Part shown: one piece after another, positions 1-6,675 of the stretch
How positions within the stretch are numbered: the stretch's first letter is position 1
How the letters are laid out: every line of letters begins with the position of its first letter
Assembly: GCA_031554275.1 (NCBI GenBank)
Contig: JAVBKB010000073.1
Coordinates: 1 to 18,790, forward strand
Length of the DNA stretch: 18,790 nucleotides
Reading direction: 5' to 3'
Source of the DNA: JAVBKB01 sp031554275
Lineage (GTDB): Bacteria; Bacillota; Bacilli; JARBTR01
Position numbers and translations under genes: made by a program
Notes under the pieces: generated by a model
Seen by the model: the letters and a program-made list of their open reading frames with translations, nothing else
What the model was told of the DNA's origin: nothing
Database searches by the model: none

Positions 1-387
1 GAAAAGATTTTCAAATTCTTCAAACTCGAGCTTCTCGATCCCTTTTGCAGGATCAGCCACTAGTAATCGCTTATCACGATATAACCTATGAATCACCACA
101 AAGTGGTTTAAACCTTCCTTTGTCCTTATATGTGCGATTGCTGGAAGCGTGATTTCTTTTGTGATTTCTGCTGCTGTCGTTCGGATTGCCTTCACATTAA
201 ATCGAAGCTTCTCTAAACCCTCGACCACACCTTTCACACTTGTCCCATAAGCATCTGTACCAATCACTTCACGAATTTTCATGATCGACATTTCACTCTT
301 ATATTCCAAGAGAACGGTTGAAATCACTGCTGCTGCACAGTCAGATGCGTCATGTTGCATCGTACATGGGTATTTCCTAAGTCTCAT
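1..387 (-). CDS. C39 peptidase domain of a peptide-processing ABC exporter (5' part only)
   Basis: The first 129 codons are visible; the gene runs off the left edge. The translation is a C39 cysteine peptidase domain, the N-terminal module of bacteriocin/peptide exporters that cut a double-glycine leader while pumping the peptide out. The oxyanion Gln (Q11) and catalytic Cys (C17) sit in QHDASDCAAA, where the family more often has DCGA. The His lies in LNHFVVIH (H95) and the Asp in VADPAKG (D112). Start: ATG preceded by AGAAGG at a good distance. The membrane and ATPase domains would lie beyond the edge. Known for the family: substrates are usually encoded close by; none is visible on this side. 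It could instead be a stand-alone C39 protein, since the ABC part is not seen. Confidence 0.85.
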   Translation of the reverse strand, partial: MRLRKYPCTMQHDASDCAAAVISTVLLEYKSEMSIMKIREVIGTDAYGTSVKGVVEGLEKLRFNVKAIRTTAAEITKEITLPAIAHIRTKEGLNHFVVIHRLYRDKRLLVADPAKGIEKLEFEEFENLF

Positions 388-437
388 TTATACACCTTCT
401 GGAATATCAGGATTTTCTTGCTAACTTATTTATTCAC

Positions 438-466
438 ATTTTATATATTAAATTACAAGTTGTAAA
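438..466 (-). promoter_or_regulatory. Sigma-A-type promoter of the C39 exporter gene
   Basis: On the minus strand there is TTTACA (466-461), a 17-base spacer and TAAAAT (443-438). The spacing is ideal, and the predicted transcript start lies about 45 bases before the exporter ATG. It was read directly from the sequence and has not been tested. Confidence 0.6.
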
Positions 467-510
467 GAACATAATACGCAATTTTCTGATAATTAATTAG
501 GGATTATTGC

Positions 511-550
511 ATTTATTGATAATTTATTGATAATTTATTGATAATTTAAT
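511..550. repeat. Tandem 11-bp A/T-rich repeat upstream of the exporter promoter
   Basis: Three exact copies of ATTTATTGATA (511-521, 522-532, 533-543) are followed by a partial copy ATTTAAT (544-550). The period is close to one helical turn, and the array lies about 45 bases upstream of the -35 of the exporter promoter, so it could be a phased binding site, an UP-like or curved element, or simply a slippage microsatellite. Confidence 0.8.
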
Positions 551-953
551 ATTCGCTGCTACCCAGTATCCAATATCTAAATGTTTTCATTTTCTGTGAT
601 TGAAAATCTTTATTTTTATGTTATATAAACTGAGCTATTTTCTTTTTCCTATTCAAATCAAACTTACCCAATTATTATTCTACAGCACGAAAACACGAAT
701 AACCGTTTCAATCACCAAATGCCGTTTTTTTGACATGAACGTTACATTTTTTTTGATTTTTTACGTTGGGGAGCAAAATCGCTACGTTTGTGACATTAGT
801 TTGAACTTTGATCTTGAGCAAAACTACCGCGATTTCGATTACAAAAGTTAGCTCAAAGTAAAGTAATGCAATTATTTTCGCTATTTTAGTTTAGTAATGT
901 AATTTTAGATGAATGTTCTTTATTGCCACCTTTTCACTTTTTTAGATTAATTC
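551..953. other. Intergenic, no supported gene
   Basis: This is AT-rich sequence between the exporter promoter and the nitrilase terminator. An 83-codon reading frame on the plus strand (600-851) has no ribosome binding site and a composition dominated by F, I, Y and T codons from T-runs; I do not believe it. Loosely similar words recur (GAGCAAAA with nearby CGCTACG or CCGCG at about 770 and 817; TGACAT at about 731 and 790), but without a fixed period. Confidence 0.5.
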
Positions 954-997
954 AAAAAAAGCCCGAAGGTTAGATTTTCGGTCTAACTTCCAGGCTT
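954..997 (-). terminator. Intrinsic terminator of the nitrilase gene
   Basis: Read on the minus strand: AAGCC-TGG-AAGTTAGA, a short loop, TCTAACCTTCGGGCTT, then seven T. The stem is long and nearly perfect. It lies 45 bases past the nitrilase stop codon. Confidence 0.85.
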
Positions 998-1041
998 ACA
1001 GTAATTTGATTAATAGGTCTTTACGAATTATTCGAGCCATA

Positions 1042-1968
1042 CTATTTCTCATGAACAATTAATTCGAATATGTCGGGTCTAGCGTAGTGCCCCATGACAT
1101 CCATGTCCACGCGGCTCAATGTAACTTCGCCTAAGTCTAGGTCAGCAATCAGCATCTCTTCGCGATCCCAAACAGGTTCGACGACATATTTCCCAAAGGG
1201 ATTAACAATGCAGCTGCCCCCTGGACTTAGATTCTCAGGTTGGTTCTCTAATTCATGGTAGTATTCTAAATCGGTTGGATACATGCTTTTCGTCACATGT
1301 TGATTACAGCCAATTACAAAGCATCTGCCCTCTAATGCAATATGGCGCAAGGTGCATTGCCATTCTTCACGGTTGTCAGCGGTTGGCGCTAAGTAAATCG
1401 TGACGCCTTTTGCATACATGGCAGTACGAGCGAGGGGCATGTAGTTTTCCCAACAGGTTAATGCGCCCATCTTTCCAAATGGTGTGTCTACAACAGTTAG
1501 TGTACTGCCATCATCTTCTCCCCAGATTAAGCGCTCGCTACCAGTTGGTTTTAACTTACGATGCTTGCCTAAGTAGCCTTCGGGGCCAAAGAACAAGTTT
1601 GTACAATAAAGTGTTTTGTTTAAGTTATGCCCATCTTTTTCAGTAACACCCATTGAGATGTATACGCCAAGTTCTATTGCGATATTTGCGAAGATATCAA
1701 CTACTGGTCCTGGAACTGCTACTGCATTGTCGTAGTATCTCTTCCAATCCTTGCGACCTTCCATCGTTCTGCTTCCAACGATAAATCCAAAAGAAAGTCC
1801 TCTAGGGTAAGCTGGAATAAATGATTCCGGAAAAACAATCAATTGCGCGCCCTTTTCACTAGCTTCCTTTATTAGTTCAAGCGATTTCTTCACGGTTGCC
1901 TCTAATTCCATTACTACTGGCGCAGCTTGAACAACTGCTACACGTAAGTTTTCAGTGGTTTGTTTCAT
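1042..1968 (-). CDS. Nitrilase (carbon-nitrogen hydrolase superfamily, nitrilase branch)
   Basis: The 308-residue protein matches the usual length of nitrilases, which hydrolyse a nitrile to the carboxylic acid and ammonia. The catalytic triad is clear: E48 in VFPESFIPAYPRG, K138 in KHRKLKPT and C172 in LTCWENYMPL. The CWEN-Y-P motif and the long YPRG loop point to the true nitrilase branch rather than amidases or N-carbamoyl hydrolases; the substrate (aryl, arylacetic or aliphatic) cannot be read. The chosen ATG has GGAAGG seven bases upstream; the frame continues upstream to a TTG, which would give six more residues and has no binding site. It is transcribed alone: a TATAAT-like -10 (2009-2014, minus strand) lies upstream and a terminator downstream. 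No aldoxime dehydratase or nitrile hydratase gene is adjacent. Cytoplasmic. Confidence 0.9.
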   Translation of the reverse strand: MKQTTENLRVAVVQAAPVVMELEATVKKSLELIKEASEKGAQLIVFPESFIPAYPRGLSFGFIVGSRTMEGRKDWKRYYDNAVAVPGPVVDIFANIAIELGVYISMGVTEKDGHNLNKTLYCTNLFFGPEGYLGKHRKLKPTGSERLIWGEDDGSTLTVVDTPFGKMGALTCWENYMPLARTAMYAKGVTIYLAPTADNREEWQCTLRHIALEGRCFVIGCNQHVTKSMYPTDLEYYHELENQPENLSPGGSCIVNPFGKYVVEPVWDREEMLIADLDLGEVTLSRVDMDVMGHYARPDIFELIVHEK

Positions 1969-2181
1969 TTTGATTCCTTCCTTCAATTATTATATAAATT
2001 TCATTCCTATTATACATGAATAAAGATTTCAAAAAGCACTGAATCTACTGGAATTTTTAATTGAAGTACAAATTCTAGAGAATTGATATCCCGTTCAAAT
2101 TTTAAAATAGATGTTCGTCCAAGCAACAAATGATTGCGTGAATACCTTGTAATATCAAATAAATAAGGGGGGAATTTATCG

Positions 2182-2502
2182 ATGAGCGTTTGGAAAAATG
2201 AACAACTCTTTGACAAGAAGCATGAAAAGAAAGAGGATGGCATTCACAACAAAGTTGCCGTTGAAACAAAGTTTGACGCAGAACTTGAAAACGAGGCTAA
2301 GAATGATACTGATGTTGAGGTAAAAGACAAAAACCTTAACTCTGCAATAGCAAAGATTTATAAAAGCGGAAACGCGAAGGTGTATATTGATATTCATGTA
2401 GACAGCGATTCGCGTGCGAAAGTACGTGCGAAAACTGAAGCTGATTCTGATGCAGAAATTGACATTGATCAAGCTGATCACAAGAAGAAGAAACACTATT
2501 AA
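2182..2502 (+). CDS. Small acidic/lysine-rich hypothetical protein
   Basis: A 106-residue protein I do not recognise. It has no signal peptide or membrane segment and is very rich in D, E and K. The C-terminal half has alternating hydrophobic/charged runs (KVYIDIHVDSDS, then DAEIDIDQAD) typical of amphipathic beta strands, and the tail is basic (HKKKKHY). The ATG follows AAGGGGGG by nine bases. A strong terminator lies ten bases past the stop, so it is monocistronic. The next plus-strand gene encodes a protein with a matching strand motif. Alternating beta motifs of this kind occur in spore-coat or matrix proteins, but that is only a guess; nothing here proves a function. Confidence 0.75.
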   Translation: MSVWKNEQLFDKKHEKKEDGIHNKVAVETKFDAELENEAKNDTDVEVKDKNLNSAIAKIYKSGNAKVYIDIHVDSDSRAKVRAKTEADSDAEIDIDQADHKKKKHY

Positions 2503-2511
2503 TATTAGTTC

Positions 2512-2536
2512 AGGGATACTACTGGTATCCCTTTTT
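2512..2536 (+). terminator. Intrinsic terminator of the small acidic protein gene
   Basis: There is an eight-base-pair perfect stem AGGGATAC/GTATCCCT with a five-base loop, followed by TTTTT. It sits ten bases past the stop codon. Confidence 0.9.
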
Positions 2537-2689
2537 CTAGAAGGGTTAGTAATACCTTCATAGAGAATTTCTCACTTGCTTAGTTGGAGTTCACTCGATT
2601 CAAGTACGCAAGCATTCTGTACGAATTAATCTAGGAGAATCTAAGTTTATCCTAATTCGCAATTAATCTCTGGAGGAGGGGAGGAGAAA

Positions 2690-3019
2690 ATGCAAGGAAT
2701 TACTGATAACAATTCACAATCGCTTGTTGGCAATAGTGGAAATTCAGATGTTGATGTTAATATCAAAATTAACATCGATACAAAAGCTATTGCTTACGGC
2801 ATGCTTTGTAGCTTATTTGCCAAAGGAGATCTAACGGAACTCGAGCTTGACAAGGCAGTTCATAAGTTGGACAAAATTGTTGAAGCAGATTTACAGAAGA
2901 AAAAAGGAGATTACGAAGGGAACATCATCTCGAATAATCAGGAAACACCGAGCAAATTTCACTATTGCACACAACTTGAAAGCAGACCGCTGTTATTTAC
3001 ATTTCCAGAAATCAAATAA
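2690..3019 (+). CDS. Hypothetical protein with a beta-strand motif like its neighbour
   Basis: A 109-residue protein with no match I can name. After a polar Asn/Ser-rich N-terminus it has SDVDVNIKINIDTKAIA (about residues 20-36), then a predicted helical stretch AYGMLCSLFAKGDLTELELDKAVHKLD-type. The strand motif lines up with KVYIDIHVDSDSRA of the protein encoded at 2182-2502 (V-x-I-x-I-x-[VI]-D-[ST]). The ATG is preceded by an unusually strong purine block containing GGAGGAG twice (2672-2686), which suggests high translation. A hairpin follows the stop. The two genes have separate transcription signals but probably related roles. No membrane segments. Confidence 0.75.
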   Translation: MQGITDNNSQSLVGNSGNSDVDVNIKINIDTKAIAYGMLCSLFAKGDLTELELDKAVHKLDKIVEADLQKKKGDYEGNIISNNQETPSKFHYCTQLESRPLLFTFPEIK

Positions 3020-3028
3020 TATTGTCCC

Positions 3029-3063
3029 ACAGGAATTTCTGCTTATACACAAGAAATTCCTGT
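3029..3063 (+). terminator. Hairpin after the second small-protein gene, probable terminator
   Basis: A 12-base-pair perfect stem, ACAGGAATTTCT/AGAAATTCCTGT, with an 11-base loop starts nine bases past the stop codon. The downstream T-tract is poor (CATAATTTCTT), so it could act as a weak terminator or a 3'-end stabiliser. Confidence 0.55.
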
Positions 3064-3106
3064 CATAATTTCTTAAGACAGGAATGCTTCAATATTGATG
3101 TATCAA

Positions 3107-3252
3107 AAACCTGACTGAATCTCAGGCACATTTATCGATGAAAATAACCAAATTCTATTGATGAAAATGACCGCATACTATCGATGAAAATAACCGAATT
3201 CTATCGATGAAAACACTGTATCCTATCGGTTTGACAAACCTGACCGAATCCC
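3107..3252. repeat. 23-bp tandem repeat array inside a flanking direct repeat
   Basis: Units start at 3133, 3156, 3179 (each 23 bp), 3202 (22 bp) and a diverged one at 3224. The core is TATCGATGAAAATAACC plus a variable AAATTC/CGAATTC-type end. The array is bracketed by AAACCTGACTGAATCTC (3107-3123) and AAACCTGACCGAATCCC (3236-3252), a direct repeat with two differences. It lies between the convergent ends of the small-protein gene and the sulfatase gene. It is not a CRISPR: there are no unique spacers. Confidence 0.85.
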
Positions 3253-3266
3253 CGCTTGCACAAAGT

Positions 3267-4793
3267 TTATTCACTTAATTGAAGCAGATTGTGATCATAG
3301 AACGGCGAGTGTTTTTCAATTTCTTCGTTAAATCGTTCAAAGCCAACCTCTTCAATAAGTGTCTTCTTTCCTGAGAGTAGGTTCGTTCCCAAAGCAAGAT
3401 GATCTCCTTCGATTGTTGCGCCCAAACTTGCTATCGTAGTTGGATACATATCCATTTTCGAAAAGGAACGATTCTTCGCAAAATCAGTCTTTATAGCTGG
3501 ATTGATGATGGCATTGTAGGTTCTTCTCATATACTCAGGCGACAGTTCATTAAAGTAGTCTGGTGCCATACTTGGATGATCACCAACAATTACGATTGTC
3601 GTATTCGCATAGAATTCTTGTTGCTGAATCCATTTCACAAAATCATCAACTTGCTTACTAGCACAGGACAGAACATTTTCGTATTGGACCTCAGATTTGT
3701 TCTCGCAAAGTGGGCATAACCTGCCGTCAGGTGCATGTGTATCCAAGGTAACAATCGTTAAGTTAAAAGGCTGGTTTCCTTGTGATAATGTCAACAATTG
3801 CTCTTTGGCAATAGCGTACACTTCGTAATCTTTCAATCCCCATCCACTAATAGGTTCCTGTTCCTTGTGATCTGCTTTTGCTCTTTCCAAATCGTAGATG
3901 TCATAATTTCCATGAGTTTCAAAAAACACGCCAACTCCTGCAAAGCTCCCTTCCGAACCTTGTAGCAACATCTGTTTATAGCCATTTTGGTTCAGAATAT
4001 CACCTATCGCATAAGCACCAGGCAAGTATGAATCCTTACCAACTTGACTATCGAGAGTCAAAGGTAGCTTCAATGGTATGCCCGTCAATTGAGAAATTGT
4101 TGAACTGATCGTATTTCTTCCACCTGTAGTCTCAATTGCTCCGCCAATCCCACTATCTTGAGAGAAATTTGTATTCTGCTCAGCAAGGGCTGTTAGCTCT
4201 GGAATGAGATTCTCAGGTTGGGCACCGCCATACTCCTTTGACATGAATGTGTTCTCCATTGACTCCAAGCTGATATAGACTAGGTTTCGCTTTGTCTCTG
4301 GAAAAAGTACATTTGCCTTCTGTGGATCAACATAATGATCCTCAATGAAAGTGGAATCGGTCCGATTTTGATCAAAAAAATACTTCATATGGTAAACATC
4401 ATTCGCATGATTAAGTGAATACGCAAACAGGAAAATCCCGAGCGGGAAAAACAATTTTCGTAACAATTGAAATGGATATAAACTAATATTCCTTTCATTG
4501 CCAAACAACTTCAATGACAAATTAAAGCGTTTCTTCATAATAGGAACAACAAGCAAAAGTCCAATTGCTACATACAATAACGGAAATAGAATGCAATCGA
4601 TGATAAAACTCTGAAAATAAACAGGATCTGCGCCCTCAGATGGGGTGGTCAATTGAAAAATAATATTTTCAAAAGCCAATTCACCATAGTTTGCAGCAAC
4701 CCATTTGATCACAGCCAAAATGAAAAATGAAAAAAACAGCAGGACTGCACCTATAATGAGCAACGTCTTCTCTATATAAGTTTTTTCCTTCAT
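3267..4793 (-). CDS. LtaS/OpgB-like membrane sulfatase (phosphoglycerol transferase family)
   Basis: A 508-residue protein with N-terminal membrane segments (about residues 10-30, 60-85, 113-128) and a large extracellular sulfatase-fold domain. LtaS/OpgB enzymes move phosphoglycerol from phosphatidylglycerol to lipoteichoic acid or glucans. Metal/catalytic landmarks: E177 in YISLESMENTF, the putative nucleophile T228 in TGGRNTISSTISQLTGIP, THAPDG, and VGDHPSM near the C-terminus. The GGRNTISS-GIP segment resembles OpgB more than the GKTSDSE of housekeeping LtaS, and there are fewer membrane spans than LtaS, so this is a second-type enzyme. Start: ATG with AAAGGA nine bases before it; earlier in-frame starts lie inside the upstream gene. 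It begins 13 bases after that gene's stop, so they are co-transcribed. The exact acceptor is unknown. Confidence 0.85.
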   Translation of the reverse strand: MKEKTYIEKTLLIIGAVLLFFSFFILAVIKWVAANYGELAFENIIFQLTTPSEGADPVYFQSFIIDCILFPLLYVAIGLLLVVPIMKKRFNLSLKLFGNERNISLYPFQLLRKLFFPLGIFLFAYSLNHANDVYHMKYFFDQNRTDSTFIEDHYVDPQKANVLFPETKRNLVYISLESMENTFMSKEYGGAQPENLIPELTALAEQNTNFSQDSGIGGAIETTGGRNTISSTISQLTGIPLKLPLTLDSQVGKDSYLPGAYAIGDILNQNGYKQMLLQGSEGSFAGVGVFFETHGNYDIYDLERAKADHKEQEPISGWGLKDYEVYAIAKEQLLTLSQGNQPFNLTIVTLDTHAPDGRLCPLCENKSEVQYENVLSCASKQVDDFVKWIQQQEFYANTTIVIVGDHPSMAPDYFNELSPEYMRRTYNAIINPAIKTDFAKNRSFSKMDMYPTTIASLGATIEGDHLALGTNLLSGKKTLIEEVGFERFNEEIEKHSPFYDHNLLQLSE

Positions 4794-4806
4794 ATACACA
4801 TATCCT

Positions 4807-5580
4807 TTATTCCAATCTTCGTTCATAAAGTGTTTCACTCTGATTCGTCTTTTTTCGTAATAAATTGGTTATACCCCAAGGCAAATAAGCTAATATAAAA
4901 GCAACTAACCCTACTGAAATAACTGAGAAAAAGTACAACCAGCCACCTTGTGGGAGCATATCTAGAATCGTTTCAAATTCTGGCGGTGCTGATAAATACA
5001 TCCAATTAGCATGGATACTATCGTAGAATTGAGAATCAATCATTCTCACAAGTACTGCGATTGGGAATAATACAGCAATTGCTTGCACAAGTGATTTGAA
5101 GTTAATCCGATATCCAAAGACAAAAATGAAATACACTACTGAAAGAACGATATAGGCATGGTCGCCGAAAAATTGATAATAGCGCATTTTGTCGGGACCA
5201 ATCCCAATAATGTCTGGGTACACAAAGGTTACAATGCCTCCAACTCCCCAGAAATACAGGAGATTGAACAAGAACCTGCTTTTTGTAATGTTCACTACTA
5301 ATGCAAGCCAAAATGTTAACGAACACAAATGGAGTGGCACAAAGTTTAGGATAAAGTCCGTATCATATACATAATTCGAAATTTGAAAAATAATTTCCAT
5401 TCCAAATACTAGAACAGTTGCAATCACTCTAACCCTGAAATCGATCTTTCCAACCCTCAATTTCTTCCGAAAAATAATAATCATAACAGCGAGTGTTATA
5501 AATACAAAGATTGCAATAAAATGATAGACATTATAAAGATCAAACGCTAAAACACCCGGTTCATTCTTGAAAAAAGACAC
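4807..5580 (-). CDS. YwaF/TIGR02206-family integral membrane protein
   Basis: A 257-residue polytopic membrane protein with about seven hydrophobic segments. It carries the family hallmarks FVPLHLCSL, a YPDIIGIGP stretch and QFFGDHAYI, in which conserved His residues sit in or near membrane helices. Members are called YwaF; the biochemical role is not established. Start: GTG preceded by GGGAGAGG seven bases upstream. An upstream in-frame ATG (at 5616) would add 12 residues but has no binding site. It is the first gene of a pair with the LtaS/OpgB-like enzyme, which begins 13 bases past its stop, so a role in the envelope is a reasonable inference. No clear promoter was identified. Confidence 0.8.
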   Translation of the reverse strand: MSFFKNEPGVLAFDLYNVYHFIAIFVFITLAVMIIIFRKKLRVGKIDFRVRVIATVLVFGMEIIFQISNYVYDTDFILNFVPLHLCSLTFWLALVVNITKSRFLFNLLYFWGVGGIVTFVYPDIIGIGPDKMRYYQFFGDHAYIVLSVVYFIFVFGYRINFKSLVQAIAVLFPIAVLVRMIDSQFYDSIHANWMYLSAPPEFETILDMLPQGGWLYFFSVISVGLVAFILAYLPWGITNLLRKKTNQSETLYERRLE

Positions 5581-5821
5581 ATAATCACCCTCTCCCTTAT
5601 GTAATAAATTATACATAAGGCATACTACATTTAGATATTAAAAATAAATGATATTATATCATCCCATCCACTTCATTGCTACGATGAGTTGTTCCAAATC
5701 AACATTATACCAAAAAATTGATGATTATCTTGTTTAAAAGAAAAAATATTTCCCATATCTATTTTTCAAAATGATCTTAATTAATTGGAATTTTTATTAG
5801 GGGAAGTATCCGCTTTCCTGA

Positions 5822-6184
5822 GGCAATACACGCCTAAGGTCTCTTCCGGCTTGTTTTTCTAGTAAAAATTTTGAGGCTGGTTATTTTCATTTAAACTCAT
5901 GGGAAAGCGATGCTGATAGTCCACAGATAGAAGAGCGAATGTTTTTCTATCGAGCAGGTTCGAGGTATTGCCCATGAAAAGCAAGTGAAAACTACGAAGT
6001 TACTCAGGCTCAAGAAAAGCTGCAACGTTTGATGGTACACGAAAACCACAACAGGTCTGTTCGTCCACGTACTCAATAAACTTCCGACCTAAAAACAACT
6101 CTTCCACCTATTATGGTGAAAAAGTTGTTTGGTAGAACGTTATTTTCATTCTTGATTGGTGAGCGAAACGCGCTCAGCCTGTGA
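5822..6184 (+). pseudogene. Possible decayed gene, family unknown
   Basis: The 547-base gap between the YwaF gene and nrdG holds no intact gene. One plus-strand frame stays gene-like for about 120 codons with only two interrupting stops (after YRAGSRYCP and after RSVRPRTQ). It includes stretches such as FHLNSWESDADSPQIEERM and EVTQAQEKLQRLM. It has no start codon with a binding site. I cannot name the family; a transposase tail was considered without real support. It could also be non-coding sequence that looks open by chance. Confidence 0.3.
6093..6130. repeat. Imperfect 16-bp hairpin without T-tract
   Basis: AAACAACTCTTCCACC (6093-6108) pairs with GGTGAAAAAGTTGTTT (6115-6130) over 16 positions with two mismatches and a six-base loop. 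It sits about 60 bases beyond the nrdG stop and could be part of that transcript's 3' end. A second small hairpin, TGAGCG/CGCTCA, lies at about 6159-6176. Confidence 0.6.
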
Positions 6185-6186
6185 AA

Positions 6187-6666
6187 TTAATCAAATCGCA
6201 CTGTCTTCATATCAATGATCCTTTGATTAGACGACCCCCGAAATTCCAAGTTTAGTGACCGTTTATCAAGCTCAAATCGTCCATCGATAAGAACATTGGT
6301 CTCAAGTAATAGTTCTTTAACAGCTGGATTCCGTTTTGCCATAACTACCAAATCCTCAATTCGATAACCAGTATATGTGAAGACTGATAGATTTGCTTGA
6401 TGTGCTGCCTTAGCAATTTCGGAACATGCCGTTGCTTGTAGAAATGGCTCCCCACCGGAGAGCGTGATCCCATCCAATAATGGATTTTGTGTAAACCGAT
6501 TGATGATTTCTGCTGTATTTTCCAATGTGCCGCCCTGTAAATCATGCGATGCTGGATTGTGACAACCTTCACAAAGATGAGGGCAGCCTTGTGTGAAAAT
6601 TGTATAACGAATTCCAGGTCCATCTACGATTGAATCTTCTACCAAACCAGCAATACAAATATTCAT
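6187..6666 (-). CDS. nrdG: Anaerobic ribonucleotide reductase activating enzyme (radical SAM)
   Basis: A 159-residue protein, the usual NrdG size. It is a radical-SAM activase that uses a [4Fe-4S] cluster and S-adenosylmethionine to install the glycyl radical on NrdD. The cluster ligands are C28, C32 and C35 in GCPHLCEGCHNP. The SAM-contact motif is ITLSGGEPFLQ (about 67-77). The N-terminus DSIVDGPGIRYTIFTQGC is typical of the family. The ATG follows the nrdD stop by nine bases, and its binding site (AAGGTGGAG) overlaps that stop, so translation is probably coupled. It shares the upstream riboswitch control of nrdD. No good terminator follows; hairpins in the next 100 bases lack T-runs. Confidence 0.96.
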   Translation of the reverse strand: MNICIAGLVEDSIVDGPGIRYTIFTQGCPHLCEGCHNPASHDLQGGTLENTAEIINRFTQNPLLDGITLSGGEPFLQATACSEIAKAAHQANLSVFTYTGYRIEDLVVMAKRNPAVKELLLETNVLIDGRFELDKRSLNLEFRGSSNQRIIDMKTVRFD

Positions 6667-6675
6667 CTCTCCACC

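Noticed and set aside
600..851. 83-codon plus-strand frame
   Set aside because: It has no ribosome binding site, its composition comes from T-runs, and it resembles no family.
2847..3068. 73-codon frame overlapping the end of the second small acidic protein
   Set aside because: It is an out-of-frame shadow of the gene at 2690-3019, which has the strong binding site.
3133..3251. CRISPR array
   Set aside because: The units are contiguous 23-bp degenerate tandem repeats without unique spacers, and no cas genes are present.
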